From assembly GCA_008931825.1 (NCBI GenBank), contig QXVZ01013377.1, positions 1 to 21,722 on the forward strand: a stretch of DNA of 21,722 nt. Direction: 5' to 3'. Position numbers and translations under genes: made by a program. The notes under the pieces were generated by a model, which was not told the origin of the DNA, did not search any database, and saw only the letters and a program-made list of their open reading frames with translations. This document shows positions 1-12,403 of the stretch, piece after piece; positions within the stretch are counted from its first letter, which is position 1; every line of letters begins with the position of its first letter. The stretch comes from Phallusia fumigata. Taxonomy: Eukaryota > Chordata > Ascidiacea > Phlebobranchia > Ascidiidae.

Positions 1-372
1 CAGAACAGAAAACAAAACGACAACAGTTTCAAACAACCCAAAAACCTACATCCATTTCCAACAATTCGACAAGCAAATCTCACGCTTGCTAATCCGAATC
101 TTGGGACACGTCGGTCTTCGCTGTAGCGAATACTAAAATTTCCCTTTATCGCGAAACCACAAATAAACGGACGGTTTGTGACGCGTGTAAACAAATAAAC
201 ATAGGCTATTCAAATCGTTAAGCGAACAAACACGCACTTTAGTCAGAGAGGAGACATTTTAGCGTCGGAGATAGCGGTCCACGATATTTTCACATAATCT
301 TTGTCCATTAACCTTTGAATTATTTTTTGACCAACAGGGCGACAAGCTGGACTTTTTCAAGGATGTCAACTC

Positions 373-480
373 GGTACGGTACGTATTAAGTTCTGCGTAC
401 CACGTATCTGGTTACCAAGGGCGCGCCGTACCACCATAACGTACCTTTTGGTTGCGTACCATGCATGGTACCGTAGCGCA
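373..480. repeat. GGTACG-rich repeat, copy A
   Basis: The block is dense in GGTACG/CGTACC motifs and starts ggtacggtacgtattaagtt. A second block at 653-786 has the same orientation and starts ggtacggcacgtattcagtt. Later parts also correspond: ttttggttgcgtaccatgc here against tttttgttgcgtgccgtag there. It is probably a diverged copy of an interspersed or tandem element. No transposase frame or clear terminal repeat was seen. Confidence 0.55.
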
Positions 481-652
481 TTTCAATCCATTGTTAAGGA
501 TAGGAAACGGTACAGTGAATAGCGTAGCCAGTTAAAAATTTTCAGGGGAGGCCAAGTAACCTAACTTAATATAAAACTTGGCTATTCTTGGCAGAAGTAG
601 CCATGTACAATTTCGATTTTTTTGGGGGGGTCATGGCCTCTTTCGCCCCACG

Positions 653-786
653 GGTACGGCACGTATTCAGTTAGCCGTATCACGTCGTTGCGAATGGGGC
701 TCTGCACCTTCTGATGATTTTTGTTGCGTGCCGTAGCGTACCGTGCCGACGTTCTGTACCGTGTCATACCAACGTGCCGTACAGTC
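653..786. repeat. GGTACG-rich repeat, copy B
   Basis: Partner of the block at 373-480, about 280 bases downstream in the same orientation. Similarity is clearest over the first 33 bases and again around 720-745. The right part adds further gtaccgtg and cgtgccgtac units. Short open frames that cross it look like chance. Confidence 0.55.
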
Positions 787-1459
787 ATACTTGGGCCTTA
801 AAAGAGCCCGCACAACCCGCTTTCATTTCTATTTAGCTAACCACTCCATTTTGTTTAATCAAACGACCAACGAACGCCTATTGATTCGCAGACGCCGCTC
901 GAATAAGTTTTCTACCTTTGGCAACCACTAAGGGGGCATGTCGCCAGTGCAAAAGCTCACTACATTTTGACAACTCGATTCGATTTTTTCATGGCACAAA
1001 ACATAAGATTTCTGGATAATCCAGATTAGGGTCAACATGAGATGTGGCGTTAGGAGCTTTGCGTACTTAATGTGAAGGTCGGAAATTGATGCAAACTAAT
1101 CTGACGATTTATGACGTCAGATTTGCAACAGCATCCTGATTTTTTGCCTCTGGACAACATCAATCAACTGATTAGTTAGCTAGTAAAATGTGAAGATCAC
1201 CTTGAAGTTTCTGCGCCTACCTCCCATTTCTCAGTCACTGCTACGTCGATGTTTCTTTTATAAGGAGAGTGACTTGATGCAGCGAGAAGGCTATACTAAC
1301 TAACAAATACTAACAAATTAAACCAGTTTATGTAATATGGTTCCGCATGTTCATAGATTGCCTGTGTCTGCTTATTCGGCAAATATGTTTTGCATACAGA
1401 TGTTCAATTTTCGCTCAATCAACACCAGAACTGCCGTAGTTGACTTGGCTTAATCATGG
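787..1459. other. No gene seen
   Basis: AT-rich sequence downstream of the B4GAT1-like 3' end. I found no exon with convincing splice sites, no RNA gene and no clear element. A TGACGTCA octamer lies near 1112 but has no supporting context. Confidence 0.5.
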
Positions 1460-1589
1460 TTGATTGTCAGTTCATTGTGCCTTCCTGGTGCAAGAATGCG
1501 GGACCAGGACTTTATCTGGAAATTCGGCCACGTCACTGTTGTGGTTCCCATGACAACCGGACTGTGCGTTTCGCTCCAGCTGCTTCGAG

Positions 1590-1666
1590 TTTATTCGCCT
1601 GGATTCGATTCGAAATTTGACTTCGACCCGCACGGGGCATCCCCCTGTGACGCAAACTCGTTTATT
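1590..1666 (-). terminator. Candidate poly(A) signals of the B4GAT1-like gene
   Basis: Read on the minus strand, AATAAA occurs at 1666-1661 and again at 1595-1590. These lie 41 and 112 bases past the TAA stop at 1709-1707. Either could define the 3' end; the first is the simpler choice. Confidence 0.55.
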
Positions 1667-1706
1667 TCAGCTTTTACATGTGGAACTCGAGAAGACGAAG
1701 TAAAAC

Positions 1707-4700
1707 TTACTTTTTACCACGGGGGTTCCATTGTTCTATGGGTGAGCAGGTTCGGTTGGTGTTGTACTTCTTCTGAAGATCGTCCTATGCACAAAAACAA
1801 GTTTAGATATAAGTTACCGTATTCGAAGCGTGTTAAGCGTAAGAATTAAAATTTGGTTACAAAATATCTTGCTTCACTAAGGTGACCAAAATAAAAAAAG
1901 GGAAAAGTGAGATTAAAAAGGTAGCAGTACTCCATATTTTAGATCTGCGAATATTATCGCCCCACAAAAACATTTGACATATTTTCAAAGTTATGTTATC
2001 GCAAAATTGGCAAGAACTTATCAGCATAGCTGTAACTACTCAATTCGAACACGTTAGTCACATGATTAAAGGCACTTGTGCGCGAATTAGGAAAAAATTA
2101 AGTAGGAAAGTTTCTTCTTCAATTCAGTTGCGGCTAATTTATTCATGCTTTTCCTGAAAAAATAAATATCAAACCCGACATGCTATTCGCTTTAAATGTT
2201 ACGCCATACAAATACAGCTCAGTAATCTACATAAACTTGTAATGTTGGTTGTAGTCTCAAAAGTATTTGTTTTGAAACTTTAAAACATAAATGCTGGTTA
2301 TACCTCAAAACTGAATAACTTCACTAGAAAAGAGCAAAAAATTACATGGCATCCACACAACGACAACTCACCTTGAAGTGATAGTTGAAGAGCACCCAGT
2401 TCTGTGCGTTGTCGATGTCCTTGTTGGCATAAAACTTACCGGCAAACTTCCACCCGTGATGAGTTAAAAAGGCGTTGTTGAGCACAGCAAACTTGTATCC
2501 AGCCACGTGCATCTCGCATATCTGCGAAGTTACAAATTTGAGAGGCATGTTTTAACAAAGTGGGACATACACCAACTTCGGCATGTAGTTACTTTGAATT
2601 ATGACATTAAATAAGTTTATTTTAATCGAAAAAAACACGTGTTAGTGGTAAAAAGTTACCAATGAAATTCGATTGTACATGGAACCGTTGAACTATAACA
2701 ATAACAAACTGTATTTGAAAGGAAAACGACAGATAATCATGACTGTGTGTGACATAAAACTACTTTGGTTGCGGGCAAAAATGTAAGTTATTTGAATCAA
2801 CTTAATACATGTGCAACTAAAAACACGTCCGCGGAAACTCATATTGAAAAGATGAACCTATTGGGGGGATATCTTTTCGATCACGCACGAAACAGTCTCG
2901 CCTTACTTGTTGAATACGGTCAAACCCATATTGTTTAAACCTCTCATCGAACATGGGAACGTCCCTCCTTGCGATGTAGAAGGGCTCCCAGCTTTTATCC
3001 CAAACAGCTTCAAATGCAACCTCCAATTCCGAACTCTGCAAAACCAAACATGCTGGAGCAACACAGTCAGTGATTTGTCTTAGTGAAATCTTTAGGTATA
3101 AAGTGCGTCTTCTGTACTACCTTCAGTAATCGCCAGAATGTAAATTTGTTCAAACCATCGTAGTACCCCCTAGGAACAGCTCTTACCCGACAGAGTAATG
3201 ATTGAGAACCCCTGAGCTAAGGTTTACTGATTTTATTTATGTTGGAGTAGGAGTTTAAAACCTACATGCCTTTATAAAAAACTGTATTGCACCAAGGACT
3301 TATACGCTCAATCGATTGGGGTTGATTATTAATTCTCACTACGTGTCTATCAAAATCAATTTTCTTGTAAAGTTAACACTTTTGCAAAGTGGAATGGCTT
3401 CGCATTTAAACTTTGGATGCAAGACTAAAAAAGGTTGCGGTTTAAGCTGTCCAACATACCTGAGGTGCGCCTTTCCAGCGGTCAAAATCTTCTGCTTTGT
3501 GACACCACCAGCATGTCTCGTTGTGAAAAGGCCGAACTGTCCCCTTGCGAACCTGCCAATAAACATTTTAAACTCTTGAACCCGATGAACAACTAGTGTA
3601 ACGATTGACGTTTCTGTTTGCAGCCCACGGCTAAATTATTTCTATTTCGAACAAAAGATTTTTTCAAAATATTTACTTTTACGCGATGACTCAAACCTAA
3701 TTGATGCTTCCAAAATGTTAATTTTAACAGCAACGAGCTCCGCCGACCACCAGCCATTTGTCAATTTGCGACATAGCGGTTACCTACAAGACGGTATCGC
3801 TGAGTCACAACCACACCCACGAAATCGATGACGTCACAATTATAATGACGTAACTTACCCCAGACAGCACTTCGCTTTTCTCCTCTGGAAAAGGCAAGCC
3901 CTCTAAAACTTCAAACACCGGTAGCACATACGCTGACGTGTCGCTCACCGATTGGTCAAAAAGATTGCGACGGCGGGCAAATTCGGCGAACTGATGACGT
4001 AACCCGGTGTTGGGCATGACGTCAATGTCTGTTGGAGTAATGGTATTATTAAATGTTCGACAACATTCACCAGATAAAGTTACTATGGGCGGCCGAATTT
4101 TTATGTCGTTTTTGGTTGAATTGTTCGCCTGGATGACACAACTAAAAAGTTTTTTTGGGAGCCAAGTTTTTTCGGTATTTTCATCGGATTTTTTTAAACG
4201 TTAGCCAAAATTAGTTGCGCCTTGCTTGCGATGTAAATGCCGCCGGCTGCCCAGTGGTTATAAAAAGCAAGCAAACTTATTTTAGTATCAAAAGCTGCAA
4301 CAAAAAACTCCAACCTTGGAATTGAAATACCTCGCGAATTTTAGCAAAGCAGAATAGCCGAAGGCAACTCCAGTTGCAACCACATCAATACCATGACTTA
4401 ATGCTAGATTTTCTACAGATACGGTTAATAACCTAATAATAGAAACGCCGTGGCCAAGTGTAAGGACGCCTACACATAAAGAGGCTCATAATGAATCGAT
4501 GTCAGTAAGGTAAGGGTCTTCGTTATAATTCAGGAGCCGCGTGACCCATAATCCAGGTTGTGTCGCCAATGTCAAAACACATTACGCACCTATGTATAAA
4601 TATTTAATGAACAGATGGGAGGGGCATCGTGTTGTTATTAATATGTATCGTCACCAGGATGAGTCAGCAGAGAACAAGGCAAAGCCGTGTTCATATGTGT

Positions 4701-6507
4701 TTCAACAAACAAATTGAAATACCGGTTGGTCCCAGGGCGCGAACTCTAGAAATTCGGTTCTATTTATACACAGTGTAAATACAAAAGAAAAACATCCAGG
4801 CTACAAATTTTAGACTGTTGGAATTTCTTACACAACATGGACCGCTGAAACATGCGCATGCATCCTAATTCTATCTTTTTGTGTGAGCCACAGTTTACAG
4901 GTACCAGAGCTTACAAGATGTCCAACATGTACGGTTATTAAAACACAAAAATGAAACAAACACACAAACAAATAAGTAAAACATTTTTACAGGACGACCT
5001 AAACAGTTAATTAAAAAACAATTTAAGATCAAAGACGTATACCCACCAACTAATAGAACGTATTGGGTGATGACACCCCTTCTAGCAGCGTTCCTCAGTA
5101 CATTGTGCGGGAACGAAATGCCAACGTCGTAGTTTTGGTAACCATAGTTCTGCAGTCGTTCCAGCAGTTCTTCGCAAGACAAACCAAGCCAGGAACCAAC
5201 CTAAGAATACGGTGCGGCGTTAATTTGGATTTAATGGTGAAAATTGCTATATTATAAGTTCTGTAATCGGTGCCTGTGAGAGGGGGTCTAGGGGGTACAT
5301 TGTGCTGGGGCCGAAAGCTACAGATGGGCCAATAATCACAGATTAAATAAGTTTTATTTATTTTTTCAAATGAGTATTAGAGGCCCCAAATGTCTTTGTA
5401 GCGCCTAGCAGGATTTGCCTTGTAGGTCGTACTTGCAATTTGTGCCGGGATTTAACAACATTTAGGCCATACAACGTTAACAAATATTAAGTTATAAAGG
5501 CATTTATTTTTACGTGTTAGCACAAACTAGTAATCAACTTTTTTGATGTTAGCGACTTAAAGGTTACCGTAAATGTATTTATAAGCTTACCAAAGCCAGA
5601 TCCCCTAAATGCTCCGACGGGTAGACAAGATGGAAGGTCACATGTTTTCGAATTTTTGGAAAGCACCGACGCAGCAACGTAATCGAGTCATCTGAGTAGC
5701 TGGCGTCCTGCCAATAGAAATCGTATTTGATAATTTTCGATTTCTATGTCATGTCCTACTTGCAAAAAAGTTGTGGTACTTACAACGTTCGGAGCGAAGA
5801 CAGAACACGAAACTGGGCCGTCCCACCGCTCTAGCAGCTCCACCAAGTGGTGAAGATGGTTTACGCTGCATTGCGTTGCGAGCGAAATGTCCTAAACGTA
5901 AAGTTTTTTTAAAACGACAATGAAAGATGCTATAGTGAATCTGAAAGAATTTCTGCTACTTACATTATATGCGTAGTCCTCTGGGATGCCATCGGACTTG
6001 TAGAAACGTACGATTCTGTACTGGCCGCTGCAAAAAACACTTCTGTTATGTTTTTTTTAATTTTATTATTAGTTGAAGATATAGGCGCCTAAATAGTATA
6101 TTTTATGTGTATAAACTATGCTCATAATAATTTAATCTAGCTGCTTGCTTTGTACCAATTTCACAATTTGATCTAAGGTTTTTAGAAAGTTAGGTATCTA
6201 ACGTAGAGTTCACCTGGTAACATAGAACTATTAATTAGTTTGGAGTGAAAGGCAAAAGTTCGAAAACAAAACTAAAAACCAACTATTCTATGGTTAACAG
6301 CAACTTAATGTTGACAACAAAAACCTATTGCTTGGGAATAACATGCAAGTTGTGTACTAACCTGTAATCCAAGGTTTCACCGGTCATTAGAATCCGTTTC
6401 TTTTTTGCATTCTTCGCGCTCGGTTTGAAGAAAACGATAAATGTAACGATTTGAAGCAACACAATTATCACGATACAATGACGTAAACGGCACAGTGCAA
6501 AACCCAT
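1707..6507 (-). CDS. B4GAT1: Beta-1,4-glucuronyltransferase 1-like (GT49), ten exons, complete
   Basis: Known role of the family: a Golgi type II enzyme that adds glucuronic acid to xylose on the O-mannosyl glycan of alpha-dystroglycan, priming LARGE. Exons (minus): 6507-6362, 6027-5964, 5891-5784, 5707-5591, 5200-5047, 4028-3859, 3552-3460, 3035-2907, 2521-2372, 1784-1707. All have GT-AG borders and the phases join to 402 codons, close to the vertebrate length of about 415. Seen: a signal anchor at residues 10-27 ([18 protein letters not shown]) after a short basic N-terminus; [13 protein letters not shown] and [13 protein letters not shown] in the N-terminal part; the metal-binding DxD as [12 protein letters not shown] (D197, D199), split by an intron; [18 protein letters not shown] and [22 protein letters not shown] in the C-terminal part. 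N-glycosylation sequons are NET in exon 7 and NRT in the last exon. The ATG at 6507 follows an in-frame GTG and is the first Met before the anchor. The short last exon ([13 protein letters not shown]) was placed by its match to the family C-terminus. The intron-rich structure differs from the nearly intronless vertebrate gene. Confidence 0.93.
3160..3214. mobile_element. Possible hAT-type terminus remnant in an intron
   Basis: It lies in intron 7 of the B4GAT1-like gene. It reads tagtaccccctagg and, about 30 bases on, attgagaacccctg. The order gtacccc-ctagg then ttgagaacccctg resembles the 3' end of many non-autonomous hAT elements. No matching left end or 8-bp target duplication was found, so this is at most a truncated relic. 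Confidence 0.3.
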
Positions 6508-7982
6508 CACGTGATCAGCTGTAAATCACTTATAACTGAAAAAATCCAGTGCCACTGGCCAGCATCGTGAAATCTGCGAAAGCCTAAAAAAGATGCTGCA
6601 TTTGTTTAAAATAGTGGTGAGAAATTTTTGGTCAACATTCATCCAAAATTCGTGTATCTAACCATTTTGTTTCATTCAAACGCAGATTTTTTGATAGTTG
6701 GTTATCTTCTAACTAATCCTTTATTAGGGTTAAAATAATTTTGACTTTGGCTATGCTGAGTGTATGAATGCTAAAAAACGTTGTCATGGTTAACTGCATA
6801 AAGCTGGTTAAGAACCCTCAGCCAAAAAACGTCTTGGCACTTCTGCTGACATTTTACATGTCTCCGCATTAGAACAGTATACATGATGCACACTAAATAA
6901 ACTAAGTGTTGGATTGTTACCATGCACAAGCTAAAACAGCAAACAACAACTTCATTCGCCGCTGATGAAAGAACCTTTTCTCATTAAAGTTAGCACTAAA
7001 AATAAGCAGAAAAATCATTTCAATCATCTGCTGCTGAGTCAGACCTTTACTACAGGCCAGCCGCCACTTTCAAATCAATTACGGTGGTCTGACGAGAATG
7101 ATTCGTGATTTTTGGTGCAGCCAACTGTGAAGATGCCCCTAGGCTACCAGGAGCGAATTTATAAAGGCCACGAAGCGAGACTGGCAATTTAGAGATCAGC
7201 GGCTTAGATTGCAGATGCCTCGACGAATCCCGCAGCGTTTGGTTAAGCTTTTATGGCCGAGGTTAGGTTGAGGTGATATTCGAGTTTAAAAAAAAGTCGC
7301 ACGAAAATTAGCATTTTTGTACGAATGGTCTTTGTGCTGTTTATGTGTTTTTTGGTAGTTTAGTATTATCGTGTGGGGAACAAAATTACTCTACAAACTA
7401 AAGACCACAAAAACGCCCGCCAGCAAATACCTGCTTGTAAAAAAATGGATTATTTCCCAATATTTGTGGGATTTTAAAAACTGTATAGGGTTAGTTTTAA
7501 TTAGGCTCATGGTTTTCAATACTAGCACTAGAAATTTGCAAACAAAAAATGTGTTACTTTTTTTGTCAGGAAATCGTCAAGCTGTCTTGTCGGACGAAAA
7601 AAATGTTTTATACCGAAACTTTAGCAAGAATAACCCTTTTTTTTCAAAAAACGTGAATTTTCAAACCACTTAATCACTTCCAGGTTCGTTACAGAGCGAA
7701 ACTAGAAAATTTGACCTACTAATTGCAGGAATTTGACGTTATTAATAATTACTGAGGAATTGACCCGCAGCCGTACCAAGGCACAAGGGCCTCTGCGAAA
7801 GTTGCGTAATTAATCTATCCGCTACCACTTACCGCTAATTAACCACAAGCCATCAGGACTTACAAGAAGTGGGTCGAACTGTATGAAAGGCTACCGGGAA
7901 TTTCAAGTGTTTTAATTTCCTTTTCTTTGATGTGCGTTTATGTTTCGCAGCACCTTTTGTTTTTGTTTGTAAACACGCAACA
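6508..7982. promoter_or_regulatory. Head-to-head intergenic region, probable promoters of B4GAT1-like and gene A
   Basis: The two flanking genes diverge from this 1.47-kb stretch, so both promoters should lie here. No clear TATA box was assigned. The plus-strand open frame around 7371-7673 is very AT-rich and Lys/Asn/Phe-rich with no recognisable motif, so it is left out as chance. Likely 3' splice sites just upstream of both start codons are treated as a separate finding. Confidence 0.4.
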
Positions 7983-10900
7983 ATGTTTCTCAAGGGTTTG
8001 CTGCCACTCGCGCTGCTCGCACTTACCTGCCACCTACCGACCGGTAAGATTATCTTTTTGTTTACGCCCATAACTTGCACCACGTTTTGTGTTTCGTAAA
8101 GTTTTCGAAACACCCAAGAGCACAGTTGATCAGAAAAATAGTCTATAAACATGTTTATTACCTTTATGGTTTTGACTTGACAAAGAGGCGTTGATTATTT
8201 CCCTGCATTAAAGTGTGAAGTAATGAAGTAAAGGTTAGACAACCTGTGGAAAATAACCGCGAAATAACGAATTATATATTATCTTATGTTTGCGTTTCAC
8301 ACCTCTTCAATTACTCTCACGGACAAGATAGGAATCACTGATATAGATAAAGGATTTTTTTCAAAACAATTTTTCTTTTCCTTTGCATTTTCGATTCGAT
8401 ATTTTAAAACCAATGTGAATTTGTGTACAAAGCAAGGCAGTGTATATAAGTTGACAACTTCATTTCAGGACAATCAGAATGTAAGGTGTTGCTATCACGG
8501 AGAGTCAGCGGGAATTACAGTTATCCGAATCACAGAGCATGCAACGATGTGCCAAGATGGGAGCTGCGAGTCCACAAGAAACAATCTGTTCGATATGTTT
8601 TCACCAACCTCAATCTGGGAAACGGCTCGCTAGTGGTAGGTAGGGGTTCCCTTTTGGGAGTGTTTCGACGGGAAATTGTGGATAATTTTTCTCTTCTTGG
8701 CTTTTGACCGGTATAAATCGAAAAAATTGACCCTGTCATGTATTTTTTTTTAAACCTGACGTTATTCGTTACTTGAGTAATTTAGTTTTCGATCTAAAAT
8801 ACACAAGTACGCCGACTAGCGGACGAAAAAAAAAACACATTTAAAGTGACGTTGCGTGACAAAAACCTGCTAAATTAGATGTTTGTAGCTAATATATATA
8901 CTAATTCAAGTCGTCGCTATGACGTAATTAGGCACGAAAAATTCGTCAAATTATTTTGTCGAGCTCCTAGGAAAATTTCCCGAATCTCGGGAATGAAAAA
9001 AAACAGGAAAATAGAGAAATCTTTGTGGCAAGTTGGACAACACACGTTTTTATGTGGTCGCCGCTGTGCATTGCGGCACATAAACTTGCAAAGTTTTACG
9101 TTCTGGTTGCTAAAGGTTAAACGTCCAAAAAGGTCGCTTACGTGTACAGCGCTGTACGGTATACGTTTGGGTTTTTGTGGAAATTTTACAAAACCGGTTT
9201 TGTGAGAGATAAATTACAGGTAAATCATTGGCCCATAATGCTCACCCTTTAATAAATGCAAGGTTACCGGCTGCAGTATTGTATGTAAAATCTGAGGTTT
9301 TTACTTTCACACGCCGCAACACGCCCTTACGCAAAGATAAAATTGCACAGAACAATCCCATCTCGGTGGTAAAAGTGGTTTCCTATTTGACCAGACATGT
9401 CAGCCCCAGTAGGCGTTGGTTGCGGTAACATAAAACAGACATAAAACTTTTTAGAGCGAATGAAATACCAGTACACTTGATATTAAACGTTATGCATGAT
9501 GTTCGTCGATAACCCGTAACATATTGGCTTTATGAAGGTGAGTACGTAGATGCGATCGAAAAAAAAAAAACGTTTTTGCGTGATTTATCGCCGCAAGCAA
9601 TGCAAGATGCATGTGATAATAAATTCCAGGAAATAATCAGGTTAGCAAGTGCGTTCTGGTACGGTTGCAACCTGGCCAGTTACCATTGCCCGAAGCTCGG
9701 TCGGCCAACCAGCCTTCATCACTTGTTGCTATCTGTTTAAAACGGGCCAACCTACCAAAACCACCCTATTACCAACGAAATTCGCCCTACAGAATTTGCT
9801 AACGACGCAAGTAATTTTCAGATACAACAGAAGAAATGGGCAAGACAGCCTTACGTCACTAGCCACGTGATCAGCGGTAACATGACCCGGGCTGAGGCGG
9901 TCATCGAGTCACCCTACAAGTTCTCTATTGTTAAAGCCATGGGCGATGTGCAGAGTTTTACCGCAAACTATGACGGTGAGTATTGTGGCCTCAGTGCATG
10001 GTGTGAAGATAATATCAGTTTTCTTTGGTAACACAGACTGTACACTGGCAGGATTTTCTGGGTTCAAAGTAGCAGTTTAAAATCTCAATTACCCTTTTTG
10101 TCTCGCAATTATATCGAAAATATCAGCTTATGCGCTTAAATTTAACCTAAATATGATAACTGCACTACATAACGACGCTACAACTTGAGTATGTGTCCCA
10201 GTGCGATGTGTAACTTGGCTAGTAAGTGACAATTACATTACCAATATACAATTTACTCCAATTAGTTTGACAGGTGGATCGTAATGTGAACATGTCAAGC
10301 CCCAGCAATGTTTAAGTAGCCACTAACCTTAATCTATTTGCAGTTTTCTTCTGTCCAATGCCCGGCCCGGCAGTAAGGAACTTTGGCTGTTCAAGTGGTT
10401 GGTATGAAAAGTATTCGTCGTGTTGGTTTCAATGCAACAGCCCTGGGTATTATCCAAGAAGTCCAAGATACATGGGATTTCAGGAGTCAACCTGCAGGTA
10501 TTTCAGCTTTTTTTTCAAAATACTTAAATGAACAGAACGTTAAGAGCGATAGTCTGAAAACTACATGACAAATTGCAAGCCAAAAAACACGTAAACCAGG
10601 TGGCAGAACCGAACAGTTTAACTAGAAAGGCAAAACGTATCAAAAATTAGTTTGTTTCTTCCAACAAGAGCCATACTGCCACACAAGTCACAATTGCACA
10701 GAGTTGCAGACTCACCAAAATGACAATCGCCGTGGCAGAGATTTAAAACCGGATGATCAATGTGTATGCTTAGCTGGTGTTAGTATATCAAAGCATGACA
10801 CGATGTATAACACATGCATTCTAACATTTTCAGAGGAAGCCGCACATGGAGTGTCGATCCCGTACTTCGATGCATGACATTGTCTGAATTGGAAAGATTG

Positions 10901-12330
10901 TGTTACGTGCAAAATGGGGTAAGGTGTTTCAGTCAAACGCTGAACAGACTTACTTCATGAATTCAAGACCTAAATGCTAAACGGTATTTGAAATTATTGT
11001 GATACATGGTGGTTGTATTTTTTAGACTTGTCCATTTTCGGCAACGGAATTGGAAGGATTCTTTTCTGAAAACGACCCACTTCTAACAAACGATCCTTTA
11101 GCGGTAAGCTTTTGCGGCACACGCACATCGACGTTTGTGTTTGGGAAAAATGAAATGGCCGATCAAATTTTATCCCAGTTATTAAATATCTTCCTGTGAT
11201 AGCAGATGTATAAAATCATGCACTGCAGATTGTTTGTTCGTCACTAGCCTGTGGCATAAATACCAAAACATAACATTTTAGATGACGCGTCGAATTTTTT
11301 TCGACGAACATTAGTACGTTTGCAAACATAAATCATGTTACAAACAAAAACGGGTACGACTTGCGAAAAATTATTAGGTACAGGATTTAGCGGGTGTAGT
11401 TAAAATCACCCTGGCACTTCATTTATTAACATTAAACAAACAAACAAACAATTTGAAAACCTGTGTGGAAACAAATTTGCTTACTTGTTTTGTGTTGCAG
11501 CCGTACGACTTCATTTTGGTTCCTCCTCCAATCACTGAAATACCTCCTCCGCCTTTTATACCAGGAGTAGAAGGTCGAGTAGAACCCCCTCGTGTGGCAG
11601 CATCGGTAGTGCCCACAATTAACTGGGACCTGTTTTGTCAAGTACGGCCTGTCTGTAATCGCGCTTCAGCAACCTCAAAGGCATTTGCCACCCCAACATG
11701 TGGCGATTTTCCAGGTAGGAATGAATTGCTATAAGGGGTGAGCAGCACCATCTCGCAATCAAAAAAATTTGCTTAGAAATCCTATTTTTACTACCTAGTC
11801 AAACAAACTTAAATGACCAACTTAAAACAATTTTCGAAAGCTTGATGGTAGATTTATCATGAGCACACCATTTATATATTTGAGCGCACCTTTCATACAC
11901 TATAATATGCACACACTTTTTATGTACTTCAGAAAAGTTCATGATTTTGTTGCTTTAGCAAATAACTAGTATTGTACATTAGGAACAAATATGTTTGGTG
12001 TTTAAGAACAAACAAAATGACTTGTACAACTAATGAAAGTGATTTGCTTAAAAATGTACAATTTATTAAGAAAATTTTGAACTAAAAAGTAACTTTTGCT
12101 CACTGTTGAAAAATGCTTCTTTTGGACAATACAACGGCACACAACGATTAGAATGCAAAAAACTGTAATTGAAAAATAACAATTGACTCTTTTTTTTTAT
12201 GTGTTTATGTATTTACATCACCTGGTAGTAACTTATTTTCTTTTCAGTCGAAGAAGCTTTTACGAGGGCACTGTGCATGGTCTGCAGATTCAGCATGAAA
12301 ACATGTGACAAGGTTGATCTGTTCACTTGA
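7983..12330 (+). CDS. Gene A: secreted CUB-like / CCP-like Cys-rich protein, eight exons
   Basis: Exons: 7983-8043, 8469-8635, 9822-9975, 10344-10497, 10834-10918, 11026-11103, 11501-11714, 12248-12330. All have GT-AG borders and consistent phases, giving 331 codons. Seen: a signal peptide at residues 1-20 (MFLKGLLPLALLALTCHLPT); a CUB-like domain at about 25-127 (C25...SGNYSYPNHRAC45, VRYVFTNLNLGNGSLV, ending SFTANYD) that lacks the second CUB Cys pair; a CCP/sushi-like domain at about 130-195 (CWFQCNSPGYY to the typical W then C in GSRTWSVDPVLRC); CPFSATELEGFF at about 235; a proline-rich linker at about 245-265; and a Cys-rich tail with CGDFP, ending KTCDKVDLFT. Sequons are NYS, NGS, NMT and NGT. 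The protein should be extracellular. The function is unknown. It pairs with the downstream paralogue, gene B. Intron 2 (8636-9821) and intron 7 (11715-12247) hold no supported gene. The model is hand-built, so exon edges could shift by a few bases. Confidence 0.8.
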
Positions 12331-12403
12331 TTTATAAACAACATTGAAGCAGCATTGACCAATAACATGTTTGATATGATTGATCATGATCTGTAGTATT
12401 TAG

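Noticed and set aside
1460..1849. 129-codon plus-strand open frame, with a faint presenilin-like look near its start
   Set aside because: It runs antisense over the last coding exon (1784-1707) and the 3'UTR of the B4GAT1-like gene, has no ATG at its start, and the resemblance is a handful of residues. The minus-strand exon has splice and family support.
5279..5312. gggggtctagggggtac stretch in B4GAT1-like intron 4, resembling hAT internal sequence
   Set aside because: Only a short G-rich match; no terminal repeat or target duplication could be paired with it.
7371..7673. 100-codon plus-strand frame upstream of gene A
   Set aside because: Low-complexity, very AT-rich, no ATG at the stated start, no motif and no splice context; best read as chance.
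8286..8633. 115-codon plus-strand frame overlapping gene A exon 2
   Set aside because: It reads exon 2 in the wrong frame; the correct frame carries the CUB-like Cys pattern and fits the intron phases.
9144..9157. Perfect 14-base palindrome gtacagcgctgtac in gene A intron 2
   Set aside because: A single isolated palindrome of this length is not notable in 21 kb and has no context.
8879..9428. Two plus-strand open frames in gene A intron 2
   Set aside because: No phase-compatible splice sites, no Cys or domain pattern related to either neighbour, and gene B has no counterpart exon there.
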